Source: DASYHS01 sp035998295
GTDB lineage: Bacteria > Pseudomonadota > Alphaproteobacteria > Azospirillales > Azospirillaceae
Direction: 5' to 3'
NCBI RefSeq assembly: GCF_035998295.1
Contig: NZ_DASYHS010000010.1
Location: 1 to 22,155 of the forward strand
DNA length: 22,155 bases
Shown here: positions 16,646 to 22,155 of the stretch, piece after piece
Numbering within the stretch: the first letter of the stretch is position 1
Layout: the number at the start of each line of letters is the position of its first letter
The notes under the pieces: model-generated
The model's input: only the letters and a program-made list of their open reading frames with translations
Databases searched by the model: none
Told to the model about the DNA's origin: nothing
Program-made: the position numbers and the translations under genes

Positions 16646-16664
16646 TATACCCAGAATTACCCAT
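16646..16664 (-). promoter_or_regulatory. Directly repeated motif, copy 2 (ATGGGTAAnnnTGGGTA)
   Basis: Read on the minus strand this is ATGGGTAATTCTGGGTATA, with GGGTA cores 10 bp apart exactly as in the copy before the short TIM-barrel gene. It ends 10 nt before the regulator ATG, in the spacer shared with the divergent Tm-1 operon. TATATT overlaps its end and could be a -10 box. The start codon itself lies in a 10-bp palindrome, CCATGCATGG (16632-16641). Autoregulation plus control of the divergent operon is a reasonable inference. Confidence 0.5.
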
Positions 16665-16737
16665 GGTGGCGCAACGCCCGCCTTGCCGTCCGCAGGCCTC
16701 GGCGGATTAGCATCGTGGAAAACCGGGGGGATGAGCC

Positions 16738-17958
16738 ATGCGCGAGGCGGGCAGGGATGCCGGCGCGGTCTACGTCGTCGGCTGCCACGACACCAAGGGC
16801 ATCGAACTGGACTACGTGCGCGCGCTGATCTCGGCCGCGGGGCTGCGCACGGTCGCGGTCGACGTCGGGACGCGGCCGCCGGCTGGGGGAGCGTCGATCG
16901 ACGTCCCGGCCGGCGAGGTGGCCGCCTGCCATCCCGGCGGCGAGGCTGCGGTGCTCGGGCTCGACGACCGCGGGCTCGCCGTGTCGCGCATGGCCGAGGC
17001 CTTCGCCCGCTTCGTTGAGGGACGCGGCGACGTCCTGGCGATGATCGGGCTCGGCGGGTCGGGCGGGACCGCGATCGTGGCGCCCGGCATGCGCGCCCTG
17101 CCGGTCGGCGTGCCGAAGCTGCTGGTCTCCACCGTCGCCTCGGGCAACGTCGCCCCCTATGTCGGGGAGACGGACATCTGCATGATGTATTCCGTCACCG
17201 ACGTGGCGGGGCTCAACCGGATCTCGCGCCGCGTGCTCGGCAACGCGGCCCACGCGGTCGCGGGCATGGCGGCGCGCGAGATCCCGGCGGCGAAGGCCAA
17301 GCCGGCGGTCGGCCTCACGATGTTCGGGGTGACGACCGCCTGCGTTACCCGCGTCGGCGCGATGCTGGAAGCCGATTTCGACTGCCTGGTCTTCCACGCC
17401 ACCGGCTCGGGCGGCCGGGCCATGGAGAAGCTCGCGGATTCGAGGCTGCTGGTCGGCATCCTCGACGTGACGACGACCGAGGTCTGCGACCTGATGATGG
17501 GCGGGATCTTCAGCGCCGGCGAGCAGCGGCTCGATGCCGTCGCGCGGACGGGCATACCCTATGTCGGGTCGTGCGGCGCGCTCGACATGGTCAATTTCGG
17601 CCCGCTCGACACGGTGCCGGAGCGCTACCGCGACCGGAACCTCTACGTCCACAACCCGCAGGTCACGCTGATGCGCACCACGCCGGAAGAGAACCGGGCG
17701 ATGGGCGAATGGATCGCGCGCAAGCTGAACGCCTGCGCCGGGCCGGTGCGCTTCCTGCTGCCCGAGGGCGGCGTGTCGGCCCTCGACGCGCCGGGCCAGC
17801 CCTTCCACGATCCCGAGGCCGACGCGGCGCTGTTCGAGGCGCTGGAGCGCGGCTTCGTCTCCTCGCCCGGCCGCCGCCTCGTCCGCCTGCCCCACCACGT
17901 CAACGACCCCGCCTTCGCCGAGGCGCTCGTCCGGAACTTCCGCGAGATCGCGTCATAG
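16738..17958 (+). CDS. Tm-1-like ATP-binding domain protein (UPF0261)
   Basis: A 406-residue cytoplasmic protein of the UPF0261/Tm-1-like family, full length. Conserved segments include VVGCHDTKGIELDYV (13-27), IGLGGSGGTAIVAPGMRALP (103-122) and STVASGNVAPYVG (131-143), then LTMFGVTTACV, FHATGSGGRAMEKL and the PYVGSCGALDMVNFGP region. In tomato, the Tm-1 virus-resistance protein has this module fused to a TIM barrel like that of the next gene. In bacteria the two are usually adjacent; the biochemical reaction is not established to my knowledge. The ATG follows GGGGGGATGAG. It begins a three-gene operon: Tm-1, TIM barrel (10 bp downstream), SRPBCC (13 bp further). Confidence 0.95.
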   Translation: MREAGRDAGAVYVVGCHDTKGIELDYVRALISAAGLRTVAVDVGTRPPAGGASIDVPAGEVAACHPGGEAAVLGLDDRGLAVSRMAEAFARFVEGRGDVLAMIGLGGSGGTAIVAPGMRALPVGVPKLLVSTVASGNVAPYVGETDICMMYSVTDVAGLNRISRRVLGNAAHAVAGMAAREIPAAKAKPAVGLTMFGVTTACVTRVGAMLEADFDCLVFHATGSGGRAMEKLADSRLLVGILDVTTTEVCDLMMGGIFSAGEQRLDAVARTGIPYVGSCGALDMVNFGPLDTVPERYRDRNLYVHNPQVTLMRTTPEENRAMGEWIARKLNACAGPVRFLLPEGGVSALDAPGQPFHDPEADAALFEALERGFVSSPGRRLVRLPHHVNDPAFAEALVRNFREIAS

Positions 17959-17968
17959 GAGCCCAGGA

Positions 17969-18805
17969 ATGCCCCGCTTTTCCCGTCAGCACATCCTCGA
18001 TCGCTTCCGCGACATGGTCGCGCGCGGCCAGCCGATCATCGGCGGCGGCGCCGGCACCGGCCTGTCCGCGAAATGCGAGGAGGCCGGCGGCATCGACCTG
18101 ATCGTCCTGTATAATTCCGGCCGCTACCGCATGGCGGGCCGGGGCTCGCTGGCCGGCGTGCTCGCCTATGGCAACGCCAACGAGATCGTCGTCGAGATGG
18201 CGCGCGAGGTGCTGCCCGTCGTGCGCGGCACGCCCGTGCTGGCCGGCGTCAACGGCACCGACCCGTTCCTGCTGCTGGAGCCGTTCCTGCGGCATCTCGG
18301 CGAGCTGGGGTTCTCGGGCGTGCAGAACTTCCCGACCGTCGGCCTGATCGACGGCACCTTCCGGGCCAACCTGGAGGAGACCGGGATGAGCTACGGCCTG
18401 GAGGTCGACATGATCGCGAAGGCGCACGAACTCGACCTGCTGACGACGCCCTACGCCTTCAATCCCGATGAGGCGGCGGCGATGGCGCGGGCGGGGGCGG
18501 ACATCGTCGTCTGCCACATGGGCCTGACCACGGGCGGGGCGATCGGCGCCGGGACGGCGCTGTCCCTGCGCGACTGCGTGCCGCGCATCGACGCGATGGC
18601 CGAGGCGGCGCTGCGCGTGCGCAAGGACGTGATCGTGCTGTGCCACGGCGGGCCGATCGCGATGCCGGACGACGCGGAATACGTCCTGCGCGAATGCGCG
18701 GTCTGCCACGGGTTCTACGGCGCGTCGAGCATGGAGCGGCTTCCGACGGAGGTCGCCTTGACCGAGCAGACGCGCCGCTTCAAGGCGATCGGCAACAAGA
18801 ACTGA
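17969..18805 (+). CDS. PEP-hydrolase-like TIM-barrel protein (PF09370), full length
   Basis: A 278-residue TIM-barrel protein. Key segments: GGGAGTGLSAKC (25-36), YNSGRYRMAGRGS (48-60), GVQNFPTVGLIDG (117-129), VCHMGLTTGG (181-190) and LCHGGPIAMPDD near 222-233, ending in GFYGASSMERLPTE. The glycine-rich and histidine-containing loops at strand ends suggest a phosphate-binding active site, consistent with the phosphoenolpyruvate-hydrolase family name. That name is an annotation, not proof of reaction. An AGGAG/CAGGA ribosome binding site precedes the ATG. It probably works with the Tm-1-like protein, since the two are fused in plants. The regulator encoded upstream carries a homologous barrel and may bind the same ligand. 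Confidence 0.95.
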   Translation: MPRFSRQHILDRFRDMVARGQPIIGGGAGTGLSAKCEEAGGIDLIVLYNSGRYRMAGRGSLAGVLAYGNANEIVVEMAREVLPVVRGTPVLAGVNGTDPFLLLEPFLRHLGELGFSGVQNFPTVGLIDGTFRANLEETGMSYGLEVDMIAKAHELDLLTTPYAFNPDEAAAMARAGADIVVCHMGLTTGGAIGAGTALSLRDCVPRIDAMAEAALRVRKDVIVLCHGGPIAMPDDAEYVLRECAVCHGFYGASSMERLPTEVALTEQTRRFKAIGNKN

Positions 18806-18818
18806 AGGGAGGTCACCG

Positions 18819-19250
18819 ATGCCCCGGGTCTATGTCAGCGCGGTCATCGACGCGCCGGTCGAGCGCGTGTGGGAGAAGGCGCGCGACTTCAACGGCCACC
18901 ATGCCTGGCACCCGATCATCGCCGACAGCGGGATCGAGGGCGGGCTGCGCAGCGACACCGTCGGCTGCGTGCGCAATTTCGGCCTGAAGGGCGGCGGCCG
19001 GCTGCGCGAGCAGCTCGTCTCCTTCAGCGACCGCGACCGCTCCTACACCTACACGATCCTGGAATCGCCCCTGCCGCTCACGGACTACGTCGCGACGTTC
19101 CGGCTGCACCGCGTGACCGAGGGGAACCGCACCTTCGGAGAGTGGTGGGCCGATTTCGAGTGCCGGCCGGAAGACCTGGCGGACCTGCGCCAGCGGGTCG
19201 GCCGGAACACCTTCGCCGCCGGCTTCGAGGCGCTGGCCGGGATCGTGTAG
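18819..19250 (+). CDS. SRPBCC family protein (polyketide cyclase/START-like)
   Basis: A 143-residue protein starting MPRVYVSAVIDAPVERVWEKARDFNGHHAWHP, the standard opening strand and helix of the SRPBCC (Bet v 1-like) fold, followed by VRNFGLKGGGRLREQLVSFS, YTYTILESPLPLTDY and a final long helix. Such proteins enclose a hydrophobic ligand cavity and bind or cyclise small aromatic or lipid molecules. A very good GGGAGGT ribosome binding site precedes the start, 13 bp after the TIM-barrel stop, so it is the third gene of the Tm-1 operon. That placement suggests the pathway metabolite is a hydrophobic organic molecule, which is inference. Its stop is 3 bp from the stop of the convergent hypothetical gene. 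Confidence 0.9.
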   Translation: MPRVYVSAVIDAPVERVWEKARDFNGHHAWHPIIADSGIEGGLRSDTVGCVRNFGLKGGGRLREQLVSFSDRDRSYTYTILESPLPLTDYVATFRLHRVTEGNRTFGEWWADFECRPEDLADLRQRVGRNTFAAGFEALAGIV

Positions 19251-19253
19251 CGC

Positions 19254-19775
19254 TCAGTCCTCCGGTCCGCCGTCGGCTCCGGTTTCGGCGGCCCTGTCGC
19301 CGACCGTGATGCCGGCGAAGTCGAGCTGGGTCGCCACCAGGGCGGTCTGGCGGTCGGTCGGCTCGGTGTCGGCCATCAGGAACGGACCGAAATCGGCCTC
19401 GTCGGTCCGCGCGATCAGCACCACGCCGGCCGGGAGCACGACGACCTGCCACAGCGCGGCCTCGGGCTCGCGGCTGGCGGTGACGGGGTCGATGCCGCTC
19501 GCCCCCAGCGCCGCCATGCGCACGAAGGTGACCAGCCCGGCCGCGTCGCGCATCGCCAGCCGGTAGGCGGGATGATCGTCCGGTCGCACCGGTCCCATCG
19601 CCGGCGGCAGCCGCAGCGTGGCGACGATCCTCGGCCCGAACACGGTGTCGAGCAGATGGCCCTCGACCAGCACCGCCGGCGCGCCGAAATCGCGCATCAG
19701 CGTGCGGCAATGGGCCAGCATCGGCCGCCACAGCGGCGGGGGATTGCGGACCAGGACGGGATTGGGGTGCGGCAT
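19254..19775 (-). CDS. Hypothetical protein, downstream of the cupin gene
   Basis: A 173-residue protein that I do not recognise. It starts MPHPNPVLVRNPPPLWRPML and contains LVEGHLLDTVFGPRIVATLR, RLAMRDAAGLVTFVRMAAL, and VTASREPEAALWQVVVLPAG with hydrophobic strands. The sequence is coherent and rich in Ala/Val/Asp, with codon bias like its neighbours. There is no signal peptide or clear membrane segment, and no cysteine beyond C23. The start at 19775 is the only in-frame ATG that leaves the cupin gene intact; its ribosome binding site is weak. It follows the cupin stop by 43 bp on the same strand, so co-transcription is likely. Confidence 0.6.
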   Translation of the reverse strand: MPHPNPVLVRNPPPLWRPMLAHCRTLMRDFGAPAVLVEGHLLDTVFGPRIVATLRLPPAMGPVRPDDHPAYRLAMRDAAGLVTFVRMAALGASGIDPVTASREPEAALWQVVVLPAGVVLIARTDEADFGPFLMADTEPTDRQTALVATQLDFAGITVGDRAAETGADGGPED

Positions 19776-19818
19776 CGATGCGAAATGGGCCTCGCGTCGC
19801 GTGAAGTCGAGCGCCGCC

Positions 19819-20220
19819 TCAGTCCGGCTCGACCGCGTACTGCTCGTCCGTGACGTGCTCGAGCCAGACCACGTGCACGCCGTCCAGGTGCTCGTGCATC
19901 GCCAGATGGACCATCGCGCTGTCCGGGGCGGCGCCGTGCCAGTGCTTCTCCTCCGGGGGTATCCAGACGGTGTCTCCCGGACGGATCTCGCGGACCGGGC
20001 CGCCCCAGGTCTGGACCCTGCCGATCCCAGAGAGCACGTGGAGCGTCTGGCCGAGCGGATGGGTGTGCCAAGCCGTCCGCGCCCCCGGGTCGAAGCTGAC
20101 CTTGGCGACCCGGATGCGCGGCGGGCCGGCCGGCTCGAGGATCGGCTCCTGCCAGGCGGTTCCGCTGAACCACGCGGCGGGCGCGCGTTTCGGATCGGCT
20201 GATGGCGGATGGATCTCCAT
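19819..20220 (-). CDS. Single-domain cupin, GtHNL-like
   Basis: A 133-residue cupin resembling the bacterial (R)-hydroxynitrile-lyase type cupins first described in Granulicella. The metal ligands of that group are present at matching spacing: H52 and H54 in WHTHPLGQ, Q58, and H93 in PEEKHWHG. The first cupin motif therefore carries Gln instead of the usual Glu. The C-terminal MVHLAMHEHLDGVHV and WLEHVTDEQY also match that group. Metal (often manganese) binding is expected. Most genomic relatives are thought to act on other carbonyl or peroxide chemistry, so lyase activity should not be assumed. The ATG at 20220 follows AAGGAGA; upstream lie three 17-bp repeats. Confidence 0.88.
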   Translation of the reverse strand: MEIHPPSADPKRAPAAWFSGTAWQEPILEPAGPPRIRVAKVSFDPGARTAWHTHPLGQTLHVLSGIGRVQTWGGPVREIRPGDTVWIPPEEKHWHGAAPDSAMVHLAMHEHLDGVHVVWLEHVTDEQYAVEPD

Positions 20221-20237
20221 GGCGTCCGTCTCCTTTG

Positions 20238-20288
20238 CTTCGGGCGTGGCTGGGCTTGGGACGTGGCTGGGCTTCGGGCGTGGATGCG
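20238..20288. repeat. Three tandem 17-bp repeats in the cupin/hemerythrin spacer
   Basis: Consensus CTTCGGGCGTGGCTGGG. Copies lie at 20238-20254 (consensus), 20255-20271 (differs at two positions) and 20272-20288 (differs in the last five). They begin 18 bp upstream of the cupin ATG, in its leader or promoter region, inside the 181-bp spacer between divergent genes. Confidence 0.8.
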
Positions 20289-20339
20289 ACCACTGTACGC
20301 GTTCCGGCGGGACATGCACGCGAAAGCCGCCCGGTTTCC

Positions 20340-20364
20340 GGAACGCCGCCCGCCGATCCCTGTT
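20340..20364 (+). promoter_or_regulatory. Candidate EcfG (general stress response) promoter for the hemerythrin gene
   Basis: GGAAC (20340-20344), 16 bp, then TGTT (20361-20364). The alphaproteobacterial EcfG consensus is GGAAC-N16/17-CGTT, so only one position differs. It lies 38 bp upstream of the hemerythrin ATG in the right orientation. The GGAAC is also the right arm of a perfect 9-bp inverted repeat, GCGTTCCGG (20299-20307) and CCGGAACGC (20338-20346). Confidence 0.42.
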
Positions 20365-20401
20365 GGCCGCGGGTACGGAATGCGAACGCGAGGAGGAACT
20401 G

Positions 20402-20989
20402 ATGGCGATGGGAAACCGGACGGGAAACCGATGGCTCTCCATGCGCGGCCTGGCCGCGTTCGCCGGCGGCGCCGTGGCGGCCGTGATCGCCAGCCGGATG
20501 CTGCCTCCGCTCGTGGCCCAGGCGGCGGGGACGGCGCGCGCCGCCGCCGGGCGCGACCCGTTCTCGGTGCTGGAACGCGACCACCGGGTAATCCTGTCGC
20601 TGCTGACGCGGATGGAGCGCAGCCCCGACAATGCCACCGGCGGGCGCATGCAGCTTCTGCTGCGCCTGAAGCGCCGGCTCGCCGCGCACGCGCTCGCCGA
20701 GGAGGACGTGGTCTATCCCCTGCTGCACGACGTCGCCCACGCGCCCGAGGACGCGCGCCACCTCTACGCCGAACATGCCGAGATGAAGATGCATCTCTTC
20801 GCGCTGGAGCAGATGCGCAAGGACGACTCCCGCTGGGCCGTGCGGGCGAGCGAACTGCGGCTGCTGATCGCCGGCCACGTGCGCCAGGAGGAGGAGGTCG
20901 ACTTCCCGAAGCTGCGCCGGCGCATGGACGAACGGACCACACGCGCCGCCGCCGGCGGCGTGCAGCGCGAGAAGGCATTCATCGTCTGA
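20402..20989 (+). CDS. Hemerythrin HHE domain protein with N-terminal membrane segment
   Basis: A 195-residue protein. Residues about 14-41 (RGLAAFAGGAVAAVIASRML, then PPLVAQ) form a hydrophobic signal-anchor or membrane segment. A four-helix hemerythrin-like domain follows. Probable iron ligands are H61 (ERDH), H96 and E100 (AAHALAEED), H125 (YAEH) and H159 with E163 (GHVRQEEE), the usual H...HxxxE...H...HxxxE pattern. Such proteins bind a di-iron centre and sense or store oxygen, nitric oxide or iron, or help in stress repair. The ATG follows GAGGAGG at good spacing. The candidate EcfG promoter suggests stress induction. It is divergent from the cupin gene. Confidence 0.88.
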   Translation: MAMGNRTGNRWLSMRGLAAFAGGAVAAVIASRMLPPLVAQAAGTARAAAGRDPFSVLERDHRVILSLLTRMERSPDNATGGRMQLLLRLKRRLAAHALAEEDVVYPLLHDVAHAPEDARHLYAEHAEMKMHLFALEQMRKDDSRWAVRASELRLLIAGHVRQEEEVDFPKLRRRMDERTTRAAAGGVQREKAFIV

Positions 20990-21022
20990 CCTCCCGGCGG
21001 GAGGCGCGGCGGCCCGGCCGCC
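20990..21022. terminator. Two GC-rich palindromes between convergent genes
   Basis: CCTCCCG-G-CGGGAGG (20990-21004) and GGCGGCC-C-GGCCGCC (21008-21022) are perfect 7-bp-arm palindromes directly after the hemerythrin stop and before the convergent TetR stop. They could terminate transcription or protect 3' ends. There is no T-run on either strand, so confidence is modest. Confidence 0.35.
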
Positions 21023-21064
21023 CTGGCGGAGGTTGGCTGCGCCGCTGTTATGTTCCTGGCGGAG

Positions 21065-21814
21065 CTATCCGGTACGTTCCGTGACATTCCAGCCCGGCGC
21101 CGCCAGGATCGCGCGTTCCACGAAGTCGATCACGGCCTCGGCATGCGCGTGGGGGGGCGTGCCGCGGCGGCGGTGCTTCCAGCGCTTGACGTACCAGTCC
21201 TGGAGCATCGGCTTCACCAGCGCCGCCGTCATCGTCGCGTCCAGCGGCCGGAACTCGCCCGCCGCGACGCCGGCCTCCAGCGCGCCGGTCAGCAGCGCCT
21301 CGGTGCGCAGCTCCGCGGCGATCGCCTGGTCGCGGGCCTCCTTGTTGAAGGCCTTCACCTCCATGAAAGCGAAGGCGAACCAGGGCTGCATCGCCTCGGT
21401 CAGCAGGACGTGGCGGCGGATCAGGCCGCGCAGCCGCTCCCGTCCGCCCGTCTCCTCTCCTGGCGCCACCGGCGCCAGGACCCGCCCGACCGCATCGTCG
21501 ACCGCGTCCAGGATCATGCGCAGCAGCGCGTCCTTGTCGGCGATGTAGGTGTAGAGCGCGCCCATGCTGAGGCCGCTGGCCTCGGCGAGGTCACGCATGC
21601 TCATGGAATGGAAGCCCTTGCGGTTGCCGAGCTCGAGGGCGGCGCCCAGCACGCGTTCCAGGTTGGGGACGGCGACGCGCGGCTTCTTGATCCGGATGCG
21701 GTCGGCCCTCGCCTCGTAGAGGCGCCGGCACACCGCTTCCATCGTCACCTCGTGCCGGGACGCGAAGTCCGCGGCCCGTTCCGTGTCCGGCAGGATCTGG
21801 CTGCGTTCATCCAT
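21065..21814 (-). CDS. TetR/AcrR family transcriptional regulator
   Basis: A 249-residue regulator. The TetR DNA-binding domain begins unusually late, at about residue 52: LERVLGAALELGNRKGFHSM, then RDLAEASGLSMGALYTYIADKDAL (helix-turn-helix and the Y-T-Y-I-x-x-K anchor). About 50 charged residues precede it, including RHEVTMEAVCRRLYEARADR, possibly an extra helical arm. The C-terminal ligand/dimer domain includes MQPWFAFAFMEVKAFNKEARD, similar to TetR C-terminal domains of fatty-acid or CoA-metabolism regulators. The ATG at 21814 is the best start; a GTG at 21823 is possible. It is divergent from the SDR gene, with a TetR-like palindrome in the 77-bp spacer, so repression of both genes is likely. 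Confidence 0.92.
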   Translation of the reverse strand: MDERSQILPDTERAADFASRHEVTMEAVCRRLYEARADRIRIKKPRVAVPNLERVLGAALELGNRKGFHSMSMRDLAEASGLSMGALYTYIADKDALLRMILDAVDDAVGRVLAPVAPGEETGGRERLRGLIRRHVLLTEAMQPWFAFAFMEVKAFNKEARDQAIAAELRTEALLTGALEAGVAAGEFRPLDATMTAALVKPMLQDWYVKRWKHRRRGTPPHAHAEAVIDFVERAILAAPGWNVTERTG

Positions 21815-21859
21815 GGCGCTCACGAAAACACTTGCTCTTTCGAAACGCCATGAAAAGAT

Positions 21860-21877
21860 AACGAACGCTCGCTCGTT
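21860..21877. promoter_or_regulatory. Putative TetR operator in the tetR/SDR spacer
   Basis: AACGAACGCTCGCTCGTT is an imperfect 18-bp palindrome: 7 of 9 half-site positions pair (outer AACGA/TCGTT and inner CG/CG). It lies 14 bp upstream of the SDR start, within the expected promoter, and matches the size and symmetry of TetR-family operators. A short TTTCGAAA palindrome (21838-21845) lies nearby. Confidence 0.5.
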
Positions 21878-21891
21878 TTTTGGAGGATGCG

Positions 21892-22155
21892 ATGGATCGC
21901 GAACCGCCGCAGGGAATCCTGGCCGGGAAGGTGGCGCTGGTGACGGGGGCGACCTCCGGCCTCGGCCGGCATTTCGCCCGGGTGCTGGCGCGCGCCGGGG
22001 CGCGGGTGGTCGCAACCGGCCGCCGGGCCGACGCGCTCGCCAGCCTCGGCGAGGAGGTGGCGCGGGACGGCGGGCGGTGCCACGGCGTCTCCATGGAGGT
22101 GACGGACCCGGCCTCGGTGCAGGCCGGCTTCGATGAGGCGGCGGCGCTCGCCGGG
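21892..22155 (+). CDS. SDR family oxidoreductase (5' part only)
   Basis: The first 88 codons of a gene running off the right edge. It begins MDREPPQGILAGKVALVTGA and has the classical short-chain dehydrogenase nucleotide-binding motif TGATSGLG (18-25), then RVVATGRRADAL with a basic pair suggesting NADP(H) preference, and MEVTDPASV, which contains the adenine-contacting D-x-x-D-like position. The catalytic Ser-Tyr-Lys residues lie beyond the window. A strong TTGGAGG ribosome binding site precedes the ATG. It is divergent from and probably controlled by the TetR regulator. Confidence 0.92.
   Translation, partial: MDREPPQGILAGKVALVTGATSGLGRHFARVLARAGARVVATGRRADALASLGEEVARDGGRCHGVSMEVTDPASVQAGFDEAAALAG

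Noticed and set aside
16667..16682. Possible sigma-54 promoter (GG-N10-GC at TGGCGC...GC) before the Tm-1 operon
   Set aside because: Only the minimal GG/GC spacing fits; the -12 element lacks TTGC, and in GC-rich DNA such spacing is expected by chance. The adjacent regulator also lacks the GAFTGA loop.

Overview
The window is very GC-rich (roughly 70% by eye) and densely coded. Nearly all genes are typical of free-living, high-GC Alphaproteobacteria (a Rhodospirillales-like soil or plant-associated organism is my inference; I cannot name a genus). I see no tRNA, rRNA, CRISPR array, insertion sequence or phage gene. No gene-free stretch exceeds about 180 bp.

Left part (1-4579), general accessory genes: the 5' end of an aspartoacylase/succinylglutamate desuccinylase-like gene (-), a YbhB/YbcL-type PEBP protein (-), a NUDIX hydrolase (-), a conserved hypothetical and a small lipoprotein (+), a LysR regulator (-) divergent from a putative glycolipid-binding protein (+), and a DJ-1/PfpI-family protein (+).

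Middle part (4583-12164), a sugar or amino-sugar uptake and catabolism locus: a ROK-family repressor (-) faces a tightly packed operon (+) of periplasmic binding protein, two permeases, a MalK/UgpC-type ATPase, a GlmS/FrlB-like double-SIS isomerase/deaminase and a ROK-family sugar kinase. The last three genes are translationally coupled. The simplest reading is import of an amino sugar or glycosylamine-type compound, phosphorylation, then isomerisation/deamination to fructose-6-phosphate. The divergent promoter is an AT-rich island with a tandem repeat and an inverted repeat, the likely ROK operator. A flavodoxin-fold quinone reductase (-) follows.

Right-middle part (12859-19250), the most unusual locus: an orphan LivJ-type binding protein (-), a shortened TIM-barrel protein (+), a regulator (-) that fuses a PEP-hydrolase-like TIM barrel to a degenerate sigma-54-activator AAA+ domain and a Fis helix-turn-helix, and then an operon (+) of a Tm-1-like (UPF0261) protein, a full-length PEP-hydrolase-like TIM-barrel protein and an SRPBCC protein. 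Tomato Tm-1 fuses the UPF0261 and TIM-barrel modules in one chain; here they are adjacent genes. Three TIM-barrel homologues sit within 4.6 kb, one of them as the sensor of the regulator. Both divergent promoters of this locus carry the same directly repeated motif, ATGGGTAAnnnTGGGTA, placed 8-10 nt before a start codon. This suggests one regulon and one unknown metabolite.

Right end (19254-22155): a hypothetical protein and a GtHNL-like cupin (-), a membrane-anchored hemerythrin-domain protein (+) with a candidate EcfG (general stress response) promoter, and a TetR regulator (-) divergent from the start of an SDR oxidoreductase gene (+), with a palindromic operator between them.
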